Shown here: positions 23,101 to 35,100 of the stretch, in pieces
Layout of the letters: every line of letters begins with the position of its first letter
Numbering within the stretch: position 1 is the stretch's first letter
Assembly (NCBI GenBank): GCA_947471745.1
Contig: CANJKZ010000960.1
Span: 2,480,001-2,544,000 of the forward strand
Direction of reading: 5' to 3'
Length of the DNA stretch: 64,000 nt
Source: Closterium sp. Naga37s-1
Lineage: Eukaryota > Streptophyta > Zygnematophyceae > Desmidiales > Closteriaceae
Translations under genes and position numbers: made by a program
The notes under the pieces: model-generated
Told to the model about the DNA's origin: nothing
Databases searched by the model: none
What the model saw: the letters and a program-made list of their open reading frames with translations, nothing else

Positions 23101-26100
23101 TGAGACAGGAGCCAACTCTTGAGACAGGAGCCAACTCTTGAGACAGGAGCCAACTCTTGAGACAGGAGCCAACTCTTGAGACAGGAGCCAACTCTTGAGA
23201 CAGGAGCCAACTCTTGAGACAGGAGCCAACTCTTGAGACAGGAGCCAACTCTTGAGACAGGAGCCAACTCTTGAGACAGGAGCCAACTCTTGAGACAGGA
23301 GCCAACTCTTGAGACAGGAGCCAACGTCTTGAGACAGGAGCCAACTCTTGAGACAGGAGCCAAGTCTTGAGACAGGAGCCAACTCTTGAGACAGGAGCCA
23401 AGTCTTGAGACAGGAGCCAACTCTTGAGACAGGAGCCAACTCTTGAGACAGGAGCCAACTCTTGAGACAGGAGCCAACTCTTGAGACAAGACAGGAGCCA
23501 ACTCTTGAGACAGGAGCCAACTCTTGAGACAGGAGCCAACTCTTGAGACAGGAGCCAACTCTTGAGACAGGAGCCAACTCTTGAGACAGGAGCCAACTCT
23601 TGAGACAGGAGCCAACTCTTGAGACAGGAGCCAACTCTTGAGACAGGAGCCAACTCTTGAGACAGGAGCCAACTCTTGAGACAGGAGCCAAGTCTTGAGA
23701 CAGGAGCCAACTCTTGAGACAGGAGCCAACTCTTGAGACAGGAGCCAACTCTTGAGACAGGAGCCAAGTCTTGAGACAGGAGCCAACTCTTGAGACAGGA
23801 GCCAACTCTTGAGACAGGAGCCAACTCTTGAGACAGGAGCCAACTCTTGAGACAGGAGCCAACTCTTGAGACAGGAGCCAACTCTTGAGACAGGAGCCAA
23901 CTCTTGAGACAGGAGCCAACTCTTGAGACAGGAGCCAACTCTTGAGACAGGAGCCAACTCTTGAGACAGGAGCCAACTCTTGAGACAGGAGCCAACTCTT
24001 GAGACAGGAGCCAACTCTTGAGACAGGAGCCAACTCTTGAGACAGGAGCCAACTCTTGAGACAGGAGCCAACTCTTGAGACAGGAGCCAACTCTTGAGAC
24101 AGGAGCCAACTCTTGAGACAGGAGCCAACTCTTGAGACAGGAGCCAACTCTTGAGACAGGAGCCAACTCTTGAGACAGGAGCCAACTCTTGAGACAGGAG
24201 CCAACTCTTGAGACAGGAGCCAACTCTTGAGACAGGAGCCAACTCTTGAGACAGGAGCCAACTCTTGAGACAGGAGCCAACTCTTGAGACAGGAGCCAAC
24301 TCTTGAGACAGGAGCCAACTCTTGAGACAGGAGCCAACTCTTGAGACAGGAGCCAACTCTTGAGACAGGAGCCAACTCTTGAGACAGGAGCCAACTCTTG
24401 AGACAGGAGCCAACTCTTGAGACAGGAGCCAACTCTTGAGACAGGAGCCAACTCTTGAGACAGGAGCCAACTCTTGAGACAGGAGCCAACTCTTGAGACA
24501 GGAGCCAACTCTTGAGACAGGAGCCAACTCTTGAGACAGGAGCCAACTCTTGAGACAGGAGCCAACGTCTTGAGACAGGAGCCAACTCTTGAGACAGGAG
24601 CCAACTCTTGAGACAGGAGCCAACTCTTGAGACAGGAGCCAACTCTTGAGACAGGAGCCAACTCTTGAGACAGGAGCCAACTCTTGAGACAGGAGCCAAC
24701 TCTTGAGACAGGAGCCAACTCTTGAGACAGGAGCCAACTCTTGAGACAGGAGCCAACTCTTGAGACAGGAGCCAACTCTTGAGACAGGAGCCAACTCTTG
24801 AGACAGGAGCCAACTCTTGAGACAGGAGCCAACTCTTGAGACAGGAGCCAACTCTTGAGACAGGAGCCAACTCTTGAGACAGGAGCCAACTCTTGAGACA
24901 GGAGCCAACTCTTGAGACAGGAGCCAACTCTTGAGACAGGAGCCAACTCTTGAGACAGGAGCCAACTCTTGAGACAGGAGCCAACTCTTGAGACAGGAGC
25001 CAACTCTTGAGACAGGAGCCAACTCTTGAGACAGGAGCCAACTCTTGAGACAGGAGCCAACTCTTGAGACAGGAGCTGCCGTCAATAGCATGGGTGCAGG
25101 AGCCCACATGTCAATAGCATGGGTGCAGGAGCCCACATGTCAATAGCATGGGTGCAGGAGCCCACATGTCAATAGCATGGGTGCAGGAGCCCACATGTCA
25201 ATAGCATGGGTGCAGGAGCCCACATGTCAATAGCATGGGTGCAGGAGCCCACATGTCAATAGCATGGGTGCAGGAGCCCACATGTCAATAGCATGGGTGC
25301 AGGAGCCCACATGTCAATAGCATGGGTGCAGGAGCCTTGTAAGGGTTGGCCGTGCAACTGCAAAACACTTGGGCGAAAAGTGGTTTCTTTGGCGAGTTTC
25401 GATTTGACAAAACTTTGGCCCCAAATTTGTGAACCAATCAGACAGGCCCATTTTCATCGAGTGCAAAACACTTGGTCTACTTGAGACCCTGGCTTTAAAG
25501 AGCCAGTATGAGTCAAATCTTCGCTAGAGAATCGGAACATCTGGTAAACTAGTTTCGGCTGTTGAGAGCATGGAGATGCGTTTTACCCGACGTGCTCCTC
25601 TAGGGGAGCTGGGCTGGACTCAGGGCGGGGCCATGACAGGTAACGGCATGACAGGCAAGGGTGGTGGTGGGTGCGTCGAGCAGGGCAGGGCAGGGTTGGT
25701 ATATCTCTTCCCATGGCGCATGCCATCTACAGCGAGAGCACTGAGATGCGTGTCACAGGTAGGGGCTGTGGTGGGTGGCAAGCAAGGGTGGTGGTGGTAG
25801 TAGTAGGTGGGGTGAGCACGGGCAGGGTTTGGCGTACCCGTGCCACGTAAAGCTAGCGAGGGTTCTGAGATGTCTTGTTTTGAGGCGCCTCAAAACAAGC
25901 CCCCGTGTCATGTACAGCTAGCGAGGGTGCTGAGATGTCTTGTTTTGAGGCGCCTCAAAACAAGCCCCCGTGTCATGTACAGCTAGCGAGGGTGCTGAGA
26001 TGTCTTGTTTTGAGGCGCCTCAAAACAAGCCCCCATGTCATGTACAGCTAGCGAGGGTGCTGAGATGCATTTCACTGGCAGAATCCGAAGGCAAGCGTGC

Positions 26101-29100
26101 CACAGTGACCTTCACCAGATGCACCTTCCCTTCCAGGGCAACCGGGCTATTAGTTGCTTCTGAGGGCCAAAACTAACCCTCCTGTTGCCCCGTGACCTCC
26201 CCACCCACCCCCTCTCACAGCCTACGGGGCGGAATCTGAAGGAAAGCCTGCCACGGTGACCTTCACCAGATGCACCTTCCAGGGCAACCGGGCGGCGCTG
26301 GGGGGAGGTGCTATCTACTCGGGGCTGAGCGTGGGCATGCGCATGGATGGGAGCCGAATCGAGGAGAATGAGAGTGCTGGCACGGGAGGGGGGATACTCA
26401 TACAAGAGTTTTCCAAAGTGACTATGACGAACTGTGACTGTGTGAACAACAGGTGAGGGGGAGAAGAGTGTATGCGTAGGGAGCATGTGGGGGTTTGGAG
26501 AGCGTGTGTGTATGTGGGTGGTGAACGAGGGGGACAAGCGGGGCTCAGTGTGGGCATGCGCATGGAGGGGAGTCGAATCGAGGAGAACGAGAGTGCTGGC
26601 ACGGGAGGGGGCGTTCTGGTGCAGGAGTTTTCCAAAGTGACCGTGGCAGATTGTGAGTGTATGAACAACAGGTGGGTCTTCCCATATCCTCTCTCCTCCC
26701 AGTGCATCCACAGGAGGCAGTTGTCTCTCCCTCTTGCCCATCTCCACAACCTCCACTGCCAACATCCCACCTCTCTCGTCCCGCCTCCATCTTAACCGAG
26801 CCACCAGCGAAGGCGGTTTCTGTACCCTTCCCAACCCCTCTCTTCCCTACCCTGTGCGTGTTCTTCCTCCCTCCTCCCCTTCTATGTTGCACTACCCCAT
26901 GCCCTCTCTCCTGCCACCCAACCACCAGTGCGTCCACAGGGGGTGGTTGTCTCTGCCTCCTAGCCAACGCCACGGCCCACCTCTCCTCCTCCCGCCTCCA
27001 TCTCAACCGAGCCACCAGCGAAGGAGGAGCCGCCAGAATCAGTGGCGCCGCCACTCTCTCTCTGCTCACCTGATGGTTTCCCTGCCCTTCCCATACCCAC
27101 TCCTTCCCATCCTGTGTGTATCCTGCCTCCTTCCTTCTGTGTTCCACCCCATACTCTCCCCTCTTCCCCCACAGAGCATCCACAGGGGGTGGTTGTCTCT
27201 GCCTCCTAGCCAACGCCACGGCCCACCTCTCCTCCTCCCGCCTCCATCTCAACCGAGCCACCAGCGAAGGAGGAGCCGCCAGAATCAGTGGCGCCGCCAC
27301 TCTCTCTCTGCTCACCTGATGGTTTCCCTGCCCTTCCCATACCCACTCCTTCCCATCCTGTGTGTATCCTGCCTCCTTCCTTCTGTGTTCCACCCCATAC
27401 TCTCCCCTCTTCCCCCACAGAGCATCCACAGGGGGTGGTTGTCTCTGCCTCCTAGCCAACGCCACGGCCCACCTCTCCTCCTCCCGCCTCCATCTCAACC
27501 GAGCCACCAGCGAAGGAGGAGCCGCCAGAATCAGTGGCGCCGCCACTCTCTCTCTGCTCACCTGATGGTTTCCCTGCCCTTCCCATACCCACTCCTTCCC
27601 ATCCTGTGTGTATCCTGCCTCCTTCCTTCTGTGTTCCACCCCATACTCTCCCCTCTTCCCCCACAGAGCATCCACAGGGGGTGGTTGTCTCTGCCTCCTA
27701 GCCAACGCCACGGCCCACCTCTCCTCCTCCCGCCTCCATCTCAACCGAGCCACCAGCGAAGGAGGAGCCGCCAGAATCAGTGGCGCCGCCACTCTCTCTC
27801 TGCTCACCTGATGGTTTCCCTGCCCTTCCCATACCCACTCCTTCCCATCCTGTGTGTATCCTGCCTCCTTCCTTCTGTGTTCCACCCCATACTCTCCCCT
27901 CTTCCCCCACAGAGCATCCACAGGGGGTGGTTGTCTCTGCCTCCTAGCCAACGCCACGGCCCACCTCTCCTCCTCCCGCCTCCATCTCAACCGAGCCACC
28001 AGCGAAGGAGGAGCCGCCAGAATCAGTGGCGCCGCCACTCTCTCTCTGCTCACCTGATGGTTTCCCTGCCCTTCCCATACCCACTCCTTCCCATCCTGTG
28101 TGTATCCTGCCTCCTTCCTTCTGTGTTCCACCCCATACTCTCCCCTCTTCCCCCACAGAGCATCCACAGGGGGTGGTTGTCTCTGCCTCCTAGCCAACGC
28201 CACGGCCCACCTCTCCTCCTCCCGCCTCCATCTCAACCGAGCCACCAGCGAAGGAGGAGCCGCCAGAATCAGTGGCGCCGCCACTCTCTCTCTGCTCACC
28301 TGATGGTTTCCCTGCCCTTCCCATACCCACTCCTTCCCATCCTGTGTGTATCCTGCCTCCTTCCTTCTGTGTTCCACCCCATACTCTCCCCTCTTCCCCC
28401 ACAGAGCATCCACAGGGGGTGGTTGTCTCTGCCTCCTAGCCAACGCCACGGCCCACCTCTCCTCCTCCCGCCTCCATCTCAACCGAGCCACCAGCGAAGG
28501 AGGAGCCGCCAGAATCAGTGGCGCCGCCACTCTCTCTCTGCTCACCTGATGGTTTCCCTGCCCTTCCCATACCCACTCCTTCCCATCCTGTGTGTATCCT
28601 GCCTCCTTCCTTCTGTGTTCCACCCCATACTCTCCCCTCTTCCCCCACAGAGCATCCACAGGGGGTGGTTGTCTCTGCCTCCTAGCCAACGCCACGGCCC
28701 ACCTCTCCTCCTCCCGCCTCCATCTCAACCGAGCCACCAGCGAAGGAGGAGCCGCCAGAATCAGTGGCGCCGCCACTCTCTCTCTGCTCACCTGATGGTT
28801 TCCCTGCCCTTCCCATACCCACTCCTTCCCATCCTGTGTGTATCCTGCCTCCTTCCTTCTGTGTTCCACCCCATACTCTCCCCTCTTCCCCCACAGAGCA
28901 TCCACAGGGGGTGGTTGTCTCTGCCTCCTAGCCAACGCCACGGCCCACCTCTCCTCCTCCCGCCTCCATCTCAACCGAGCCACCAGCGAAGGGGGCGCAG
29001 CCCGAATCAGCGGTGCAGCCACTCTCTCCCTGCTCTCCTGCAACGTCTCTCAAAACACTGCCCCCTGGGGAGGCGCTGTGTGGGTGGAGATGGAAGCAAG

Positions 29101-32100
29101 GCTCCAAGCGGAAAACAACATGGTGTTTTCCGGGAACCGGGCGGATTATATGGGGGGCGTGGTGTACGCGACGCATGTATCGGATGTGACTGTATCGAAT
29201 AGTTATTTTCTTGGGAATTACGCGCTGCATGGGGGTGCGATCGCGGCCGAAGCCGAGGCGAACGTCACGGCGGTTGACTCGGGGTTTTCTGGGAATGCTG
29301 TATCTGCGGTGCTGCTGCAAGGGCTGGCTGATGGGCGCTTCACCAGATGTACCTTCTCCCGGAACAGGAACCCAGCAGGGAAAGGTGGCGCGCTGCGATT
29401 GGCCGACGGGGTTGCTGCGGTGGTGGAGGGGAGCAGGTTCGAGGGGAACGTGGCTGAGCTAGGCGGAGGCTTGGCGGTTGATGGGCAGGCTCGGTTGGAC
29501 CTAACCTCAGGTTCGGTATTCAGTGGGAATTCCGCTCAGGTGGGGGCAGGTGCGGCGTTTGTAGGGACAGCAATTGTGAATGTATCGGGATGTGCTTTCA
29601 AGGGGAATAATGCGAGTGTGGCGGGTGGGGGAGTGGCTGTGCTAGAGCAGGCGTCAGGAGGGGTGGGAGGGAGCGAGTTCAGTGGAAACTATGCAGTGCT
29701 GGGCGGTGCGGGGATGTATGTGCTGCGATCGCCTCTGGGGACCTCAGAGAACGGGGGAACAGCAGGAGCAGCAGGGGCGGCAGGGGTGGCAGGCACTGCT
29801 GCTGGAGCAGGAGGCTCAGGTGGAAAGTCAGGTGGAGGGCGCCAGTTGCAGCAGCAGGGGCAGCAGCCGGGGCGGCTGGTAGTGCGGCAGTTGGGCTTTG
29901 AGGGCAACAGTGCGCTGTACCGGCAGGCTGCAGCGTTCTTTGAGGCCACCACTCACGGTCAGCTGCGCTCGCAGTGCGAGGGGTGTGCGTTCCGAGGGGC
30001 GGGGGACACCCAGGGCACCATGCCCGCTGGCTTCTCCATCAAGTGAGTGCCAGGGTGGATGGTGTGAGAGTCAGATAGGTGAATTTTCCTTTTATAGTCC
30101 TTTGATAGTTCGCAGATGTGCCGTCTCTCTTAAAAGCCTTCTCCCGGTTCCCCTGCTCACCGCACGCCCCGCTCCCCCTCAGGTGGCCGGGCAGGGAGGA
30201 AGATTCAAGCATGGTGAATGCAAGGGGGGAAACCTTTGTGGTGCGGGCGGCAGTGGGGGCGCGCATAGAGGGGCTGCAGGTGCTTGTCCTGGACGCCCTC
30301 AACCAGAGCGTGGCGCAGGACAGCACGTCTCTGGCTGCCGTCTCGCCTGATAGTAGGATCAGTGGCGATTTGAGGGGCACTGCTGCCAATGGGATCATCA
30401 CCATTCCTTCAATTGGTATCCAGGTGGGTGGGCAAGAGGGGTGAATGCACAGTGGAAGTAAATGCGAGAGGGAGAGAGAGGCACCGCACGTCTCTGGCTG
30501 CCGTGTCGCCTCACAGCCGCATCAGTGGCGACCTGCGGGGCACTGCGGCCAACGGGATCATCACCATTCCCTCCATCGGCATCCAGGTGGGTGGGCAAAG
30601 GGGTGAGTGGAGAGAGAAAGTAAATGCGAGAGGGAGAGAGAGGCACCGCACGTCACTGGCTGCTGTGTCGCCTGACAGCCGGATTAGTGGTGATTTGAGG
30701 GGCACTGCCGTCAACGGGATCATCACCATCCCCTCCATTGGTATCCAGGTGGGTCGTGGATAGAGGGGCTAAGTGCAAGAGGTAGAGTGGGGTCATTGTG
30801 GCCCTCCTGTGACGCTCACTGTAACCTCAGTCATCTGTTCACTCTTCTGCTTTCCCATTTTCTCCTGCATTCGCCTCCTCTCTCCCGTCTTTCCTCTATC
30901 ACCTCGTGCAGGTCACACCGGAGGAAACCAAGTCGTTGCAGATCACATCGACCCTCTCCTCGCCCGCCAATTCCTTTCCCTTCCTTCCCCTCTCTTTCTT
31001 TCCTGTGATCTCCTTTCCCATCCATGCTCCCATGCAGGTCACACCGGAGGAAACCCAGTCGTTGCAGATCACATCGACCCTGTCCTCGCCCGCCAATTCC
31101 TTTCCCTTCCTTCCCCTCTCTTTCTTTCCTGTGATCTCCTTTCCCATCCATGCTCCCATGCAGGTCACACCGGAGGAAGCCCGGTCTTTCGAGGTCACTG
31201 TCGCCCTCTCCTCGCCCGCCAAAGCCTTTCCCTTCCTTTCTCCCTTTCTTTCCTGCGATCACCTTTACTTTCCCCCTCATGTTCCCCCCATGCAGGTCAC
31301 GCCAGAGGAAGCCCAGTCGTTCGAGGTCACTGTGATCCTCTCCTCGCCTGCCAACGCCTTCCCGGCCGTGACCCGTGGCTTCAACATCTCCTTTTGTTCC
31401 GCGGGCGAGTTCCTCAACGCGACCTCGCTCACTTGTCAGGACTGTCTGGTTGGGCACTGGTGAGATGAAGAAGAGGGCGAGATTTACTTAGGGTTTCGGG
31501 TTTCGGGTTAAGGGTTTCGGGTTGAGGGTTTCGGGTTTCGGGTTCAGGGTTTCGGGTTTAGGGTTTCGGGTTGAAATTCTAGGATTCCGCCAACGCTTTC
31601 CCGCCCCCCCGTGACCCGCGCCTTCAACATCTCCTTTTGTTCCGCTGGCGAGTTTCTCAAGGCGACCTCGCTCACTTGCCAGGATTGCTTGGTTGGACAT
31701 TGGTGAGTAAAAAAGGCGGTGAGATCATATATTAGACTCATAAAGAAAGGCCCTTTCTACCCGTCACATGCGCCTTTTGCATCTCTTTTTGTTCGGCGGG
31801 CGAGTTCCTCAATGCGACTGGTGAGTTCAAGAGTTTGGGTCGCTCACTTGCCAGGACTGCTTGGTTGGGTACTGGTGAGTTCAAGAGTTTGGGTTGGTGA
31901 TTGTTGGGGGTGGTGGCATGGGTGGTGGCAGGGGTGGTGGCATGGGTGGTGGCATGGGTGGTGGCAGGGATGGTCTCTTCCCTTGGTCTTGAATCAAGAC
32001 TTCTCCTTGATCCCTTATGACCATACATCATCCCTTATGTCTCCCTCACTCCGCTCCTTTCTCAAACGGTCCTTTGTATTAATGCGGTGATTGGTACAAG

Positions 32101-35100
32101 CAAGACGGTCAACGGAGAACAGAAGGTTGAACATGCAAATACACCTCTCTACACAAGGTTGAACATGCAAATACACCTCTCTACATTTGAGACGTCTCAA
32201 AAGTCGTCTACCCGCACCCTAGCACCTCCCCTTACTCCAGGGTGTGGAGGAGGTCCCCTAGCTGCAGGGGCCAGGGGTCCGCCGGAGCCTGCGGGTGTGC
32301 CGCTTCAATGCCCGCCCGCACCTTTGCTGAGAGGCATTCAAGGCGTTCGCTTGACGGCATGCAAGGCATGACTGCGCTGGAGCATGACTGCGCTGGAGCA
32401 TGACTGCGCTGGAGCATGACTGCGCTGGAGCATGACTGCGCTGGAGCATGACTGCGCTGGAGCATGACTGCGCTCGTGTGCCAGGTGCCATACAATCTTC
32501 GTAGAGTTGAGTCCATTTTCCGCATCTGAAGTCATGCATCTGGGCCCGCAGGACCTTCCACCTGGACGAAGATCTCCGGTTAAGGCGTAGTGGAAGTCGT
32601 GGCAGAAACAGCAACACACTCCATGCCCCCACGCAATTAGGGGATGTTGAGATTCTCATTAGTGCCGCTAGTAGGCAGGTGGCAAAGTCGCTGAGCACCC
32701 AAATGAACACCCCACACCGCCGTCGCTTGAAGCTTGTCACGCTTGTCCTTAGGGACATGCACGAGCCCCATGCACCCGAAGACACGAAGCATATCCACCA
32801 GGGGCTTCTTGAGCAACTGTGGTGGGAGTCGTCGAACGATCGGCTGCTGGAGCGATGAGGTGAGCTCCGTGATGTCCCAGTCAGACGCAATCGCGAATAG
32901 GTCATCCTGTTTTGCCAGATCGTTTGGTGACATGGCTTGGTCTGGTGGTAGCCTCGTTGTTCGCTAGTGACGGACTGAGCCTCCTCTAGTCCGACGTGTC
33001 TGGGTAGGGTTCGCCGCGGGCATGGCCTGGGACTCCGGTGATGGGGGGTTTGCTTGATTTTCGGGCCTATAACTCGCGTCGCTTCCCTCGTCCATATCAG
33101 GCGCTTGCCTTCCCCCCAGTCCCCTTCCGCTTCCCCTAGCCCCGCTGTTGACCCTTGCCAAGGCGGTTGCCTGTCGTGTGACTCGCAGCGCCGGCTCCCC
33201 TGAGCCACGTGGGGCTCATCGGTCTGCCCCCGTTTCCGCCCACTTGCGCTGACTGCTTGACGCTTCCACTGCCTCGTCTCCCCCCGCGCGCGCCTCTCCC
33301 CCGCGTCCTCCCACGCGCGCTTTGAGGCTGGACAAGCGTTCTCCCCGCCGGCGGTCCCGGTGTCACTGGCGGATCGTCTCCCGGCCATACAACTTCTTCC
33401 CACGATGGAATCAGGGCTCGCGGAATCAGAGGAGCGTCGATCTCCTCGAGCTCGTTCTCCAGCGCGCGAGGCGTTAGTGGAGAGCGCGCCGCATCATGCG
33501 CCCCTCGAGGTGGCTGGCGCGCCTCCGCGCTCGGATCGTGGTTTGGCTCCCGAACAGGATCACGCATCGGGGATAACTTGCTCCTCTCCCGTTGCCCCTG
33601 GTGTTAGAATTGTATGTTCTAGCATGCCAACACTTGTGACTGTACACCAATTGTGGTGTACAGTGAGTTGGGACTACACCCAACTTTGGGTGTAATCTTG
33701 CATTGTGGGGTGCCAATCCAACCCAATTGTGGTGGAGCCCCCAAATGTAACCCACTTGGCCTCAGGTTGCTTCACTTCCCAAAAGTGAGGCCAACCCAAC
33801 CCAAGTGGGCATGAGGTTGCCTCACTTCCCACAAAGTGTGGTCAACCCAACCTTTCTCCTCCAAGCTTCTCATCCAACCTATGTATGCTTGTTCCTCCTC
33901 TAATCAAACTAATGGTTCACTTTACAACTTTCACACCTGTGGCTCCCGAGGCTCCCTTGGCTGATGGGGGTCAGGTTGCCGCGGCAGCTCCATCCGCTCC
34001 CTCAGGCCGCGATCCTCCGTTGTCACCGCGTGCTCCTGGTCCGAACGGCGAATCGTCCCCGTCTCGGCGCGGGCGGTCTTCTCGCGCGTCGCCTCAGCGG
34101 CGGGAGCAGTCTCCAGCGCCACGGGCTGGTTCCCCCCGTCAGTCGCCGGTGCGCCGCCACGCGTCTCCTGCGCGTCCGGATGATGGCGCTGCTGGACCCC
34201 AGCCGCCTGTTCTACCGGCGCGTCGTGCAGCTCCTCCTGCAAACCGATCCCGCTCCTCTCATGGCGGTCGCGGACGTGGCCGTGGCTGGCGCGGCTGGAA
34301 TGGGTCCCCTGGGCGTGGATCCTACCACGCTGGATCCCCCCTTTCTCTGTATCCCCCCTTTTGAGGCGCCTCAAAAGACTTCTCTCATACATCATCCCTT
34401 ATGTCTCCCTCACTCCGCTCCTTTCTCTGTATCCCCCCTTTTCCTACTCCCTTCTCCCCCTCCCTCCCCCCCCTCTTCTCCCAGGTGCGAAGCAGGGCAG
34501 CCCATGCAGCCCTGTCCGGACGGCTTCTTCTCATTCTACCCGCGAGCCACCACCCCCTCCCAATGCACTCCCTGCACCGACGACAACCTCGACTGCACCT
34601 ATGGGTGCAGCCCTGCCCAGACGGCTGGATTTTCATTCATACGCGCTGCTCATTGCGTCTACTCTCCTTCCCCCCTTTTCTCCCGTTCTCATCCCTCCTT
34701 TCCAACCCCGCAGGTGCGAGGCGGGGCAGCCCATGCAGCCCTGTCCAGACGGCTTCTTCTCATTCTACCCGCGAGCCACCACCCCCTCCCAATGCACCGC
34801 CTGCACCGATGACAACCTCGACTGCACCTACGGCATCCTCACCGTGGGGTACCAGAGCTGGCTGGACCTGCAGTCGCTGAATAACACCCCTACCACGTAC
34901 AGCTGTCTGGTGGCGGATGGGTGTGTGGGGTATGAGTACAACCAGCAGTGGGGGCAGACCACCCCGCAGGGGGACATGATCCAATGCCAACAGGGCTACG
35001 ACGAAAGCATTCCGTGAGTAGTACTGTTGCTGAGGTGACTTTTGAGTCGACTCAAAAGTCACCTAGTAGTACTGTTGCTGGGGTATTGTACCCCAGGTAC

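Noticed and set aside
18622-25136. Minus-strand ORFs of about 735, 1,424, 2,096 and 2,167 codons
   Set aside because: They translate a 19-bp repeat that lacks stops on this strand in any phase; three frames are open at once, and the product is a 19-residue repeat with no family. The region is an intron of a gene on the other strand.
18781-25335. CRISPR-like array
   Set aside because: No unique spacers; units are directly abutting 19-bp or 29-bp repeats in a eukaryotic intron.
26545-29202. ORFs of over 800 codons on both strands across the 246-bp array
   Set aside because: 246 is divisible by 3, so any stop-free frame repeats. The plus-strand frame used by exon 11 is a different one.
33937-34364. 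Plus-strand Arg/Pro-rich ORF as an extra exon of the beta-helix gene
   Set aside because: Composition fits retroelement debris, it lies next to an LTR-like block, and exon 13 joins exon 14 in phase without it.
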